Under the pieces are notes generated by a model. The model saw nothing but the letters and a program-made list of their open reading frames with translations. It searched no databases and was not told where the DNA came from. This document shows positions 1-11,369 of a DNA stretch of 64,000 nucleotides, piece after piece. Made by a program: the position numbers and the translations under genes. Position 1 is the stretch's first letter. Each line of letters begins with the position of its first letter. The stretch comes from Entoloma clypeatum (Eukaryota; Basidiomycota; Agaricomycetes; Agaricales; Entolomataceae): NCBI GenBank assembly GCA_963565915.1, contig OY751489.1:1054001-1118000 (forward strand), written 5' to 3'.

Positions 1-1010
1 TTTTGGCTCAGCCACGCCTGCACGCTTGCCGCTATTGCCTGCCCACCGACTGGATTTATCTCGACCGAATGCAGACTCAACGACAGCTGCTGATTGCGCT
101 GTGCTCGTGTTGTTTTACCTTGGTGAGCTTGTCAATGTCTGATTCGCAGGACACTGGTCCGGTATGGTACTGACAAGGACTAACAGTCTCAGGCCAATTC
201 TCGATACGGACCGCCCTCAAGTTCAAGGAAAGACTGGAGTCAAGCCGACAGAGCGGCCATCGATACAGACACGCGTATTGACCTTGGCGACAGGGTACAT
301 TGTCGTCGCTTGGCCTTCGTGGCGCGTTGGGAAGGAATGTTTCCGGCTCCACGGACGGTGCAAAAATAGAATCACAACATCGCCGCCGCTCGCACAAATG
401 GAGACTGGATAGAAGATTCAGCGACGATTAGCCCAGTCTCGGCCGAGAATTCGTCTGGACCAGTGCAAGAGATCCCTGAGGTATGTCCTCAGACACCTCA
501 CCAAAGCCTCAACCAATTTGGGACCCATTCGCAGGGATTTCGAGGCTGCGAACCTTCATATTCGGGGTGCATCAATAATATCAGACCCAAGTAGCGATTT
601 GCCGGAACTGTTACCATTTGGTTGTCTTCAAGGCAACAGCAACTCGAACCTGAAGACATTCACATAAAAGTGCCTCACAAAAATGCGGGCAGGATAATCT
701 TGCAAGAGTCTTTAGAACGCTTCCAGGCTCACTTTCAACTTTCAAAGTGAGTCGTTTGCTTGATTCCCCACATTCTACATCCCTTGTGCTGCGTTCGTGA
801 TTCCGAATTGAGACGATAGTGGTGAACGAGGATTGTATTCGTGGCCGTTATTGCTGATCGACGATCGACCACTGACCGTTCCCTTGAAGTACTAGGATCA
901 TTCGAAGATTTGGGGGCAATCGAGGGTCAAGGCTGGATGAACCAAAATCATGCACTGATCTGGCGGGCCGTACGAACGACCAATGTGAGCGTCTGATCCA
1001 GTCTGATCCA
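1..1010. other. No recognisable gene
   Basis: Both strands hold only short open frames without recognisable domains and without the intron-exon rhythm of the genes that follow. The stretch may contain the 5' exon and promoter of the first DUF6533 gene, whose start I could not fix. Confidence 0.5.
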
Positions 1011-2548
1011 TCTTTGCCACCGATCTCATTCTCATCCTCGCCTCCAGTGTCTGCATGGTAAGCGTGCTTCTCTTCTTTTTCATGAGCATCTTTTATATAA
1101 GCGTGGTCTGTTTTAACAGCGGCCTCGACTGCTCTTTTGGTCAGTTGCTTTGCACATATTTCCTTACCCCCTCTCAGCTGCTTACAGGTCTACGACTACG
1201 CGTGCACTTTCATTCTTGAAGTGCAGCTCATCTGGAGTGCTCCTTGGAGTATTTTGAAATGCTTGTATATCGTGACAAGATACGTTCCCTTCGTCTTCCA
1301 TGGCCTTCTCCCTTATCATGGTGGGTCTTATCTCACGAACTCAGAACATTGCTTTGACACTAATTCATCTGCGCAGGCGGGGTGACGAAACCCGTGCCGC
1401 TTGAGCGTTGTCTACACACAGAAAGGTTTTACACGGGTAAGTTTAAACTACACTTGCTATTCAAAATTCAATACCTAGTCGTCTTCGAGTACTGACCGGT
1501 CATACCAGGAATGATCTCTATCTGCATGATAACTGCTGAAAGTACGTACTTTCTCGTGCCGTTTCATGAGGTTTGGCGATCAACTAGGCTTCAGCTATCT
1601 TCACCCTCAGAACCTGGGCTGTGTCAGCCAGAAATCGCTGGACGAGGATGTTCTTCGTCTTCGTTTTCGTTTCAACCTTTATTTCTGGTTGCGTCTTTAG
1701 TGGGCTCTGGCTCAGTAACGCCAGACACGCGAAGCGTGCGTCACTCGATCGATTGTTTTGTTGACGACCCTGATTTGATTCGATACTATGCGCTAATGCA
1801 GTCTCATCCCAACCGATTGAATTCATCTCGGCAGACTGCTATTTCATAGGTAGACACCCATTGTTATCCGTCAATTACGCTATGATTGCGTTGTTCTACT
1901 TGCGTGAGTTCAATTCTCACTGTTGAACTTCGAGCAGACAGTGATCACGAATTTCGAACTTAGTCGGTCTCTTTCTGATGTCTGTAAGAGGGTACCAAGA
2001 CGTCGTCCGAGACTCTCGGGGAACCAGCTTCATGCGCCGAGTCTATTATGACGGTGCGTTCTTCATCATAACATGATATTTCTGACCGTGACGGCAAGTG
2101 CGCCGTAGGAATCTTGTATTATTCATTCTTGCTAGGCCTAACTATCATCAATTTGGTTATGCCTTTTTTCTTCGTGTGTCTGATGTCCCTCAGCTCATTG
2201 GGACGTTCTCTGACGACGATATCAGCGATTTTATTTCAACGGGCTTCCATTGTACAGAACTCCGTCCCTTTTCTTCCCGTGCATCGGATGCTAATTATAA
2301 GTTCCAGGCTCCAACAGGTGCTCGGCTCAGTCCTTGCGTGCAGAATGGTTTTGAACCTCCGTGCATACCATCAGCGCGACAAAGGCTGGGAATCATTTGT
2401 TGATAATAGTGTTCAGCAGCACAGCAACATGAGGTTTCAGGTGAAACCCGGGAGTCTCGATACCTTCGAAGAAGAGGATCTCGATCGGGCCAACTGTCAT
2501 GATGTAGATGGGATTCGTAGGTGTGGTCCTGGAGAAAATTCGTTTTAA
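1011..2548 (+). CDS. DUF6533 multi-pass membrane protein, copy 1
   Basis: A basidiomycete DUF6533-family integral membrane protein of unknown function. The hallmark segment is at about 1191-1318 and reads VYDYACTFILEVQLIW, then a hydrophobic helix. It is preceded by a hydrophobic exon (LILILASSVCM) and followed by short exons: a GC-rich joint at about 1319-1380, then MISICMITAE, then a transmembrane exon starting RTWAVSARNRW near 1611. The C-terminal exon (about 2114-2548) carries a long hydrophobic stretch and the family-typical end VLACRMVLNLRA, then an acidic tail and TAA. Splice sites GT-AG are visible between the segments. This copy is the most divergent of the six and has no tRNA-like or dynactin fragment next to it. 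The start is approximate, because the first coding exon was not identified with confidence. Family assignment is by motif recognition. Confidence 0.72.
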
Positions 2549-3083
2549 TTTCCGACGGGTCTGTCCACTTGCCATGGGTCTTTTATAATACTGTGTTCAT
2601 GCATTCATCATTTAAGGAGACTCTGAGGAGGGGTCCGCAGCCAGCGAGCATTGCATGACTCCGCATCAACTCGGGCCGCACAACCGTCAAGTCGATAATT
2701 TTGACTGCCGATCGGTTCCCGACCAAGACCCTTTGCATCATTTCGACACGTATGCACCAGCCAGCGCTTTCCAGGTTACAGCACCTAAACCTCGAAGGGA
2801 TTGGGGCCTGCGAGAAAGTAGACAACTATGACTTCTGTATCACCTCGTGATCACGGCAAAGGCACCCATTGACGAAGTGATGGTAGTGAGCACTCTCTGC
2901 GTCCTTTGCATAGCTTTTACCGAGGGCTATCATAGGTACGATCAAGGCTGACAGCGTCCCACAAGCCATCCGAGTCAGTAGCGGCTTCGAAACCTGTGCG
3001 GAAGACAATCAGTATTTAGAAGGTGCCATTTGTGTGGCAGTTGCTGGTTTCCCTCTGTCCTTTTCCGGCAGAATCCCTTTGGA
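2549..3083. other. Spacer, left edge of repeat unit 2
   Basis: From about 2830 the sequence (CACCTCGTGATCACGGCAAA onward) is repeated at about 5320 and 11065 and, inverted, at about 15640-15780. It therefore marks the left edge of the duplicated unit. It probably contains promoter and 5' leader of copy 2. No coding signal of its own is seen. Confidence 0.55.
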
Positions 3084-4662
3084 ATGCAACACGATAGAGT
3101 ACCTTCATGCCATACGAGATCACAAGGTTCGAGAACTTGGATAATCAATACTATTTGCTCCGACAAGCAATTGACCCGGTTTTCTTATGAAAGTATATAT
3201 ACGGTGAGGTCTGATCTTTCAAGTTTTCGCCAGCTAATCATCTTTTCAATAGTGGCGTGCATCACTTTATGGGTGCGTGTGGCTGTGTTGATATTCCCCT
3301 TCGAGCCTTAATAATGTCACTGGTGATCCTTGCATTCCATGTCTTTGTCTTGCTGGGGCGCAGCTCTATGAATATTGCTGCACCTTCGTTCTCGAAGTTC
3401 AAGTCATTTGGAACACTCGCTGGACTACTGTAAAATGTCTCTACCTTTTGACTAGGTACCTTCAGTTCTTTCTAGTCGGCACCCTAGTCCACCGAAGTGA
3501 GTACTATCCTCATTCTACTTTGCTTTTGCAGTGACAATGTTTAGTTGGAATATCAGCTCCCGTATCAGCGAAAGACTGTATTCGGATAGAGAAAGTTATC
3601 ATTGGTAAATTCTATTCGTGTCCTCAACTGCGCGCAGTTTCAAAGGGCTGACTCATGCACAGCGATGGTCGATATCTGCCTGTGTCTCGCAGAAAGTGCG
3701 TCCGCGAACCTTGAAGCTTCAGCTGCAGCAGCTGATCTAGTCCATAGCCATATTCACCATCAGAACGTGGGCAGTCCTAGGAAAATCTCGCAGGAGTGGG
3801 GTATTCCTTTCCGCGTTCTTTTTGGCGATTTGGATTCCCGGGTTATTCTTAACAGCACGCCTTCTGGTTGACACGCGAATACGTGAGTGTGTCTTTCCTC
3901 GTGTAGCTTAGCCGATGGCGTGTAACATCCTTTAGCCCCATCAACATCAATGTCGATGCGAATGTTCACAAGTGGATGCACGAACCTCGTCGAGAGAAAG
4001 GCTCTAGGTTACATGAATTATGTTCTCCTAGTACTTTTCTACGTTGGTAAATCAAGTTTCTACACCATCCTCGTCTCCGCACCTCATCTCCCACCAGTTA
4101 CAGTTTCTCTCATGGTCATCACGGGTTTTAAGGACTGTGAATTGATGAGGTTTAGAATTGTCCGATGGTTTGCAATTAATCTGGTCACCCCGGGCCGATC
4201 CAGTCGTCAATCGAACGTCACACAACCACTTGATCCGACTTGTTTTTCTTGATGGCGAGTTCTTCTTCGCCGTATGTTGACTATGTGATGCTCATCAATA
4301 ATAGGAATACTCTATTACATCTACTTGTTGGTCCTCTCGATAACCAACTTGGTCATCGGCTGTATGGTATTGGTGTGTTTTCCAGGTCTCGCTCGCTAAA
4401 ACTTGCGACTCATTGACTGTTCATCCAGTCACCATATGCGGATATATTGGCACTGTATGTCTCCGCTTCGACGCACATCCTGATATATTCATGACATAAC
4501 TGCAGTCCCCAAGAATTCATCGCATCAACTTTAGCATGCAGGATGATGTTGAACATGCGAGCATATGACCAGGTCCGCTTCAACGCTGTTCACATTTCAT
4601 CCATACATTTCGATGTTGGAGAGGCCGTGAATCAGGGAGAATCAGAGGAAGTTGGCGACTAA
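3084..4662 (+). CDS. DUF6533 multi-pass membrane protein, copy 2
   Basis: Second DUF6533 paralogue. A short hydrophobic exon (LIIFSIVACITLW, about 3235-3273) splices to the signature exon LYEYCCTFVLEVQVIW (about 3363 on). Later exons include AMVDICLCLAE (about 3665-3698), the transmembrane exon IFTIRTWAVLGKSRRSG (about 3751-3880) and LIRLVFLDGEFFF (about 4230-4270). The C-terminal exon contains LACRMMLNMRAYDQ and ends SEEVGD at TAA 4660-4662. The sister copies begin with ATG followed by a HDTIEYLHA-like sequence. Here that region has lost five bases, so the ATG at 3084 is out of frame with its relatives: either the start has moved or the gene is decaying. Function is unknown. Confidence 0.62.
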
Positions 4663-5076
4663 GTAGTGCCTGGTAATGGATCGTGTCTTGAGATCAACCT
4701 TGAATTTATTTATCGAACTGTCGTCTCTGTGCCTCCCTTCAAATCGCCTCACTGACCTCCATTCTCGATCACCCATGGCGCAGGTCGGCAGCTTTATTAT
4801 CCCTAACGCATTGCGTAGTCGTCAATTCATTGGCTTGACTGCTCCTTTCATAGCACTTAGTATGGGACGCATGAATTCAAAGAAAGCGGCCCGGCAACCT
4901 ATCGATAGTTGCAGGGGCATTCCTTTGGTAGTGGACTCCGTGAGCTTTTTTCATGCGAGGAAGGACCCGAGCAACGGTTTCCTTTGCATCCAATCAGCAA
5001 AATACCGGGCTCGCGTCTCTATCGTGATCATTATAACTTAGCAAAAGGAAAGAACTGCCCTTTCCACAGTTTCATC

Positions 5077-5135
5077 AGCAGCAACCTGTTTCGAACAAGT
5101 GACCTCGGGGAAGAGAAAATCTCTACACTGGCACT
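5077..5135 (-). pseudogene. 3' half of a tRNA-like sequence
   Basis: Read on the minus strand, the segment has an anticodon-stem 3' strand CCCCG, a variable region AGGTC, a T-arm with B box (CTTGTTCGAAACAGG) and an acceptor 3' strand TGCTGCT. The 5' half is missing. It is the same sequence as the fuller tRNA-like copies at 7483, 10461 and 13249, and sits at the same place in its repeat unit. Confidence 0.55.
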
Positions 5136-5587
5136 GTGAATAGTAAAAGGGTTCATCTTCGATCACCGCGAGTTCAGACCTCGACCCAAGCCGCGGCTTC
5201 GAGCCGGGTTGCTGCAAAGCGCCAAAAGAGAACGAAGCGCCGTGTGATGGTGATCTCCGGCAATCACGTGTTTCTAAACTCCTGGAGGAAATTCGTTTTA
5301 ATTTCCGCTTCTGGCTCTATTACCTCATCATCACGGCAAAGCGCCCATTGATGACATGGACAGTGAGGACTCTCTGCGTCCTCTGCATAGCTTTTACCGG
5401 GGGCTATCATACGTATGATCAATCGATCAAGGCTGACATTGTTCCACGAGCCATCCGAGTAGTGGCGGCTTCGAACCCTGTGCGGAAGTGATCATGTTCA
5501 ATGACTCAGAGTATTTAGGAGTGGCATTTGAGTGGCATTGCTGGTTTGCTTTTGCTTTGTGGCCGTTTCTGGCAGAATCCCTTTAGA

Positions 5588-7169
5588 ATGCATCAACACG
5601 ATACGATAGAGTATCTTCATGCTGTACGGAATCACAAGGTTCGAGAACTTCATGTTTGCTTCGACAACTTGTAATTGACCCGGATATCTTACGAAAGTAT
5701 ATATACGGTGGGGTCTGATTCTTCCAGTCGTCGCCAACTAATATTCTCCGCCCTCAATAGTGGCGTGCATCGCTTTATGGGTGCGTGTGGATGCACCGAT
5801 CTTGCCCATCGAGCTACAGTAATGCGATCTCTGGATCCCATCTTATTTTTTGTGCTGGCTCGCAGCTCTATGAATATTGCTGCACCTTCATTCTCGAAGT
5901 TCAAGTCATTTGGAACGCTCGCTGGACTACTGTAAAATGTCTATATCTTTTGACTAGGTACCTTCAGTTCTCTCTAGTCGGCGTGCTAGTTCATCGAAGT
6001 GGGTACTATCCTATCATCCTACTTTCCTTTTGCAGTGACAGTGTTTAGTTGGTATATCAGGGACTGTATCAGTGAGGGACTGCATCAGAACAGAGAAATT
6101 CATCATTGGTAAATCCCACTCGTGTCCCGAACTTCGTACAGTCTTAAGAGGCAGAATTCACAGGAATGGTCGATATCTGCATGTGTCTCGCAGAAAGTGT
6201 GCCCACGAATCTTGAAGGCATAAACTTCAGCAGCTGATCTAGTCCATAGCCATATTCACCATCAGAACGTGGGCAGTCCTAGGACAATCTCGCAGGAGTG
6301 GGGCATTCCTTTCCGCGTTCTTTTTGGCAATTTGGATTCCCGGTTTTTTTATATCCGCATACGGGTTTTTGCTTGACACACGAATACGTGAGTGTATCGT
6401 TACACGTGCAGCTTGTCCGACAGCTGATTCTTGCATATACTTAGCATCGTCTTTATCCCCATCCTCATCAGTGCTGATGCGAATGCTCGGAAGTGGATGC
6501 GCGAACCTCGTTGTGAGCAAGGCTCTGGGTTTCGTCAATTATATTCTCCTAGCACTTTTCTACGTCGGTAAATCAAGTTTCTATACGTCATCCTCGTCTC
6601 CACACCTCATATCCCACCAGTTACAGTTTCTCTCATGGCCACCAAGGGTTTTCAGTGTTGTTGTAAGTTGGTGAGGTTCAAAATTGTGATTTGGTAACTG
6701 ACTCGATCCAGTCGTTAACCGAACGTCACACAACCACTTGAATCGGCTTGTTTTTGTTGATGGCGAGTTCTCCTTCGTGCCCGATGACCGTATAATACTG
6801 ATAAATAACAGGAATACTCTATTACATCTACTTGTTGGTCCTGTCGATAATCAACTTGATCATCGCCTGTCTGGTACCGGTGCGTTCTCCAGGTCTAGCT
6901 TGCTCAAACCCATGACTCACCGACTGTTCATACAGCCACCATATTCGGATATATTGGCACTGTATGTCTCTGCTTCGACGCACATCCTGATATATTCATG
7001 ACATGACTGCAGTACCCAAGAATTTATCGCACCAATTCTAGCATGCAGGATGATTTTGAACCTGCGAGCACATGACCAGGTCCGCTTGGAGACCATTCAT
7101 ATTTCAGCCATATATTTCGGTGTTGGACAGACAGTGAATCAGGCAGAATCAGAGGAGGTTGGCGACTAG
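5588..7169 (+). CDS. DUF6533 multi-pass membrane protein, copy 3
   Basis: Third DUF6533 paralogue and one of the best preserved. The start ATG at 5588 gives MHQHDTIEYLHAVRNHKVRE. The signature exon QLYEYCCTFILEVQVIW begins near 5867 and runs into a transmembrane helix. Later exons include the segment ending MCLAE (about 6170-6200), the membrane exon IFTIRTWAVLGQSRRSG (about 6253-6390), a further membrane exon near 6500-6660, and NRLVFVDGEFSF near 6740. The last exon ends with LACRMILNLRAHDQ-like sequence and SEEVGD before TAG at 7167-7169. GT-AG introns separate the exons. A tRNA-like sequence and a broken dynactin-like fragment follow it in the unit. The role of DUF6533 proteins is not known to me beyond multi-pass membrane topology. 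Confidence 0.68.
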
Positions 7170-7482
7170 GTAATGGATCGTGTTTTGAGGAACCTTGGAT
7201 TCACTTATCGAACTGTCGTCTCTACCACCCTTCTTGATTTTTGATGCGGGTATATGTAAGTACATGGGTATCCGACTCGGAGGAACGCAAAAGGGGGCTG
7301 CACGCGCAATTCAAAGCGAGCGGCCCGGCAACCTATCGATAGCTGCAGGGGGATTCTTTTAGTAGTGGACACTCAAATATAGATATGGCTTCCTTTGCAT
7401 CCAATCAGCAAGACATTGGAGTCGTGTCTCTATCATCATAATTTAGCAAAAGCAAAGAAGACAATCACTGCCCAGTTCCACA

Positions 7483-7583
7483 AACAGCAACCTGTTTCAA
7501 ACAAGTGACCTTGGGGAAGAGATAATCTCTACACTGGGATCCTGATATCATCCCCCCCGCGCTTCCGAATGCGCCATGCTGCC
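7483..7583 (-). tRNA. tRNA-like sequence with intron (decayed, anticodon uncertain)
   Basis: The minus strand reads GGCAGCA (acceptor), TGGCGCATTCGG (A box and D arm, GCGC stems), GGGGG (anticodon stem), about 35 bases of loop plus possible intron, then CCCC, AGGTC, a T arm with B box (TTGTTTGAAAC) and TGCTGTT (acceptor 3' strand). Acceptor, D and T arms can all pair. The B box has lost the usual CG and the anticodon stem is imperfect. A triplet GAT falls at the anticodon position, which is unusual for a nuclear tRNA, so I do not assign an amino acid. It is probably a pseudo-tRNA carried with the repeat unit. Confidence 0.45.
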
Positions 7584-7780
7584 TGTCTCTGAGTTTATTC
7601 GAAATGTATACATACGGCCGTACTTGTAAGTGTCGAAGGTCGACCGATGACATCGTGCCGTAGCGTTTTTTAGGACGCGTGCTATTTACTCACGACAACC
7701 TTCCAAACCAACCCTCCTCCCCCTTTCCCCCTGCACATCGCACCGGTAAGCAGATCCCGGCACGCACGCATGCGCCTCCG

Positions 7781-8160
7781 ATGGAAAGCATCAGCTCCAT
7801 CTTCCTAGGCGACGTCCAATGCCACCGTCTCGTCCCCAACACGCCCCCATCCACCTCTCCGTCCACCGCCGACCGCGTTTGTCGCCGCCGCCGTGTTTCT
7901 GTCTGCGCTCGCTCGTGATGTGGGTGGGGGTGATAATAATCATAACGAAGGACACGACCACAGAAAAGTCGCAGAATGAGGAGAAGGGGAAGAGACAGTT
8001 CAGACTCACGAGATCGGCGGTGATGGTTACTGGGAGGAATTCGTTTGTCCTGAACGGCCTCACTGATTACATGCATGTATCTCTTGGGCCCGCGCAGGAC
8101 ACGCATCGCTGGAGTCGGGGCTCCGAGCGCTGGTGGAGACGGTGATCCGAAGAGGTGTTT
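7781..8160 (+). pseudogene. 5' fragment of the dynactin-p24-like gene (unit 3)
   Basis: The ATG at 7781 opens MESISSIFLGDVQCHRL, matching the start of the full gene at 16096 (MASIGSVFLGDVQRHRL). Homology continues to about 8020 (ATGAGGAGAAGGGGAAGAGA is shared). It then jumps near 8110 to a piece resembling the third exon (GLRALVET). The middle is deleted and the frame is broken, so this is a non-functional partial copy. Confidence 0.65.
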
Positions 8161-8673
8161 GAACGAGTCAATCAGCCTCTGGCGGGTCTCCTCCCGACTG
8201 TGATGGCTTATTCCCCCAATTCCGTGACACCTGTCGCTCGCAATGCCCGACTCCTTTGAGTGAATCTATTGAAGGGATTTCACTTCCGAGTTTCAATTGA
8301 TTATTGACTGCTTAAAACTCACAGGGGAGATGCGCTGTACTCATTGACAGGCCGGCGGCGTCGCCGGTTGTCGTTTAGCCTGAGTGTTTGCATGGTAAGT
8401 GACCGCGTTTCACGGGCCTCAAACGATCCTGAGTGATATTATTCTCGCAGTGATGAATCGATGACGAGTGAGCGAGATTTTGTTGCATCTAGTGCATTTG
8501 GTAATACTTCGAATAAAGTTTACCTTGGTCACGACCATGGCATCCGACCCAAGCGGCTTCGAAACCTCTGCCGAAACCTTGATAATGAATACTTATTCAA
8601 GATGAAGCGCCGTTTGACTGACATCGCTGGATCCCCTCTATTTCGTGGCCGTTTCTGGTAGAAGGCATATGGA

Positions 8674-10233
8674 ATGGACCAGCATACGACAGAGTATTTC
8701 TATGCTGTGCGACATCAACAGGTTCGAGAACTTGCACAATCGATATCAAGTTTGCTCTGACGACTTTTCTTTACGAAAGTACATATACGGTGAGGCCTGA
8801 TCTTCTCACTTGTCGCCAGCTGATTTTCTCCGCTCTCGATAGTGGCTTGCGTCACTTTATGGGTGTGTTTCGGTACATTTATCTCGCGCTTGAAGCTTCA
8901 ATAACGCAATATTTGGACCCCACGCCACTCTTCGCATTGGCTCGTAGCTCTACGAATATTGCTGCACATTCATTCTTGAAGTCCAACACATCTGGGGCGC
9001 TTGCTGGACCCCTACAAAAGGTCTATTCCTTTTGACTAGGTACCTCCAGTTCTCTCTGGTCGGCGTGCTAGTCCACCGAAGTGAGGACTATCCTGTCATC
9101 CTACTTACCTCTTGCAGTGACAATCTTCAGTCGGCATATCAGGTCCAGGTCCTGTATCAGCGAAGAACTGTATCCGAACAGAGAAATTCATCATTGGTAG
9201 ATCGGTTCCATGTCTTTCCCTTCGTGCAGTTTTGAAGGGCTGAATGTATAGCGATGGTCGATGTCTGCATGTGTCTCGCAGAAAGTGGGTCTATGATTTG
9301 TGAAGGCTCAAGTTCAACAGCCGACCCGGTCTATAGTCATATTCACCATCAGAACCTGGGCAGTCCTAGGAAGAACTCGCAGGAGTGGGGCATTCCTTGC
9401 CGCGTTCTTTTTGGCACCCTGGGTTCCCATGTTGGTTTTGACAGCATATTGGGTTCCCGATATCACACGTGAGTACATCGTTGCTCTTGCGGCTTCGGCG
9501 ATAGGTTGTTCTTGAATATTCCATTGTCTTTAGCTTCACCCATACCAGTGCCACTGCAAGTGCTCACAATTGGATGCCTGACGATAATTAAGAGCGATCT
9601 GAAATACGTGAACTATATCCTCCTAGTGCCCTTCTACGTCGGTAAATCAAGTCTGTACGCCGCCATTGTCTTCACACCTCATCTCCTGCCAGTTACAGCT
9701 TCTCTTATGGCCATCAAGGGTTTTGAGCACTGTGAGTCAATGAGCTCTAGAATTTCACGATGAATTGGTAACCCGATCCAGTCGTTAACAGGTCGTCATA
9801 CAGTCACTTCATGTGGCTTGTTTATCTTGATGGCGAGTTCTTCGTTGTATGATGACCCTATGATGCTCATAAACAACAGGAATACTCTATTATGTCTACT
9901 TGTTGGTCCTCTCAATAATCAACTTGATCATAATCTATGCGGCGTCGGTGCGTTTTCCAGGTCTCGCTCACCACAACCTATGACCTCAACCGTTTATACA
10001 GCCGCGGTACGCGGATATATTGGCACTGTATGTCCTGGCTTCGACGCACATTCCGGTATTCATAACATGGCTGCAGTCTCCAACAATTCATCGCATCAAT
10101 ACTAGCATGCAGGATGATGCTGAACCTGCGAGCACATGACCAGGCCCGCTTCGGGACCATTCACATTTCATCCTTACATTTCGATGTTACACAGACATCG
10201 AATCGGGGAGAATCGGAGGAGGATAGCGACTAG
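8674..10233 (+). CDS. DUF6533 multi-pass membrane protein, copy 4
   Basis: Fourth DUF6533 paralogue. ATG 8674 gives MDQHTTEYFYAVRHQQVREL. The signature exon near 8941 (LYEYCCTFILEVQHIWGALAGPLQK-like, reading through a mildly diverged stretch) leads into a hydrophobic helix. Then come MVDVCMCLAE (about 9254), the membrane exon IFTIRTWAVLGRTRRSG with WVPMLVLTAYWVP (about 9340-9465), a membrane exon near 9560-9730 and a C-terminal exon with LACRMMLNLRAHDQ. The reading frame ends SEEDSD at TAG 10231-10233. Its membrane exon (WVPMLVLTAYWVP) is almost the same as that of the inverted copy 6, so these two are probably the most recent pair. Confidence 0.63.
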
Positions 10234-10460
10234 TGCCCACACGTGGCCAGCGTTCGTTTGTTAGACTGTCCTCCACCGGTGCGACCGTGACGACGGCAAA
10301 TTAAGCTGGGGTTTGGGACACCGCGCAGCCAGCGGGGGGGTTGGTTTGACGAGATAACGAGTATTGACATTCATGTTTACGTTGCCTTTGTATCCATTCA
10401 GCAAACTATTGAGCTTGTGTCTCTGTACCACTTAGAAAAGGGAAAGACACTGCCATCAGA

Positions 10461-10548
10461 AGCAGCAACCTGTATCGAACAAGTGACCAATTCTCCAAAC
10501 TGCAATGCTAAAGTCATCCCCGCGCGCTTCCAACTGCGCCATGCTGCC
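10461..10548 (-). tRNA. tRNA-like sequence (decayed)
   Basis: The minus strand shows GGCAGCA, TGGCGCAGTTGG (good A box, GCGC D-stems), CGGGG, a diverged loop, GGTC, T arm ACTTG-TTCGATA-CAGGT and acceptor TGCTGCT. The 3' strand of the anticodon stem (CCCCG in the copy at 5077) is destroyed, so a functional tRNA is unlikely. It is the same sequence family as at 7483 and 13249. Confidence 0.42.
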
Positions 10549-10719
10549 TGTATATAGTGTGTGTCTTGCGAAATGTATGTGTTCAAGGGCCCATGCCGCA
10601 TTTACAACCCAACTTCCAAACCAAACAAACGCTTGACAAACGCCGTCCCCCTTTCAATGTTCAACTCTTGCACATTCGCACCCATAGATCCCAGCAAGCA
10701 CGCCCGCACGCGCCCCCCG

Positions 10720-10975
10720 ATGGCAAGCACCGGCTTCATCTTCCTAGGCGACGTTCAGCAGCACCGTCTCCTCTCCAACATGTCCCGCCGTTTTTCGATC
10801 TGCGCTCGCTAGCTAGTGGTGGTGGATTTGCGCCGGATAATGAAACGGAACCCGATCTAACAAATGTCGCGGAACGAGGAGAAGGGGGATAGAAAGTCCT
10901 GGGGCACGAGATCGACCCGGAGCTGGCACTGCGGCTGGGGTGGTTGGAGGCGATTTTTTGAACGAGGTGAAACGG
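10720..10975 (+). pseudogene. 5' fragment of the dynactin-p24-like gene (unit 4)
   Basis: It begins MASTGFIFLGDVQQHRLLSN, close to the full gene at 16096. The pieces DPELALRLGWLEAIF and NVAERGEGG are recognisable but in different frames. The fragment ends where the full gene's first exon reads WLEAIL; the remaining exons are absent. Confidence 0.68.
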
Positions 10976-11140
10976 TTTATACATCATCATTAAAGTTCAG
11001 AGGCTCAGATTACAACACCCAAGTCATCAGACGCCTCCGACAGCTTCCGTGACTTTTGGCTCTATCACCTCATGATCACAGCCCATTGATGAACGGATGA
11101 CATTGACAGTGAGTACTCTGCCATATATAGTTCCACAAGC

Positions 11141-11234
11141 CCCCTGATAACGCGCTTGGAGGTCGGAAACCGCCTATTTCGGTCCAAATGTCCGTTTATG
11201 GTTTCCGACCTCCAAACGCATTACTTATCAGGGG
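11141..11234. mobile_element. Miniature inverted-repeat element
   Basis: Left arm CCCCTGATAACGCGCTTGGA and the right arm ending TTACTTATCAGGGG form a hairpin of about 31-35 bases per arm around a 28-base centre. The paralogous units lack it: the sequences at about 2960 and 5440 run straight from CCACAAGCC or CCACGAGCC into ATCCGAG. This gives an empty-site comparison within the same window. Confidence 0.75.
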
Positions 11235-11369
11235 TCCTGCCATGTCCTGAGTCCAGCGGCTTCGAACCCGGTGCCGAAGTAATGATGTTCAGTGAATATA
11301 TAGTCCCTAGAAGTGCCACTTGACTGGCATCACCGGTCCCCCCCAGCCTTGTGGCCGTTCGTGTTTGGA

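Noticed and set aside
1..420. Frames at 77-397 (minus) and 164-412 (plus)
   Set aside because: They overlap each other, are short, and show no domain or exon context.
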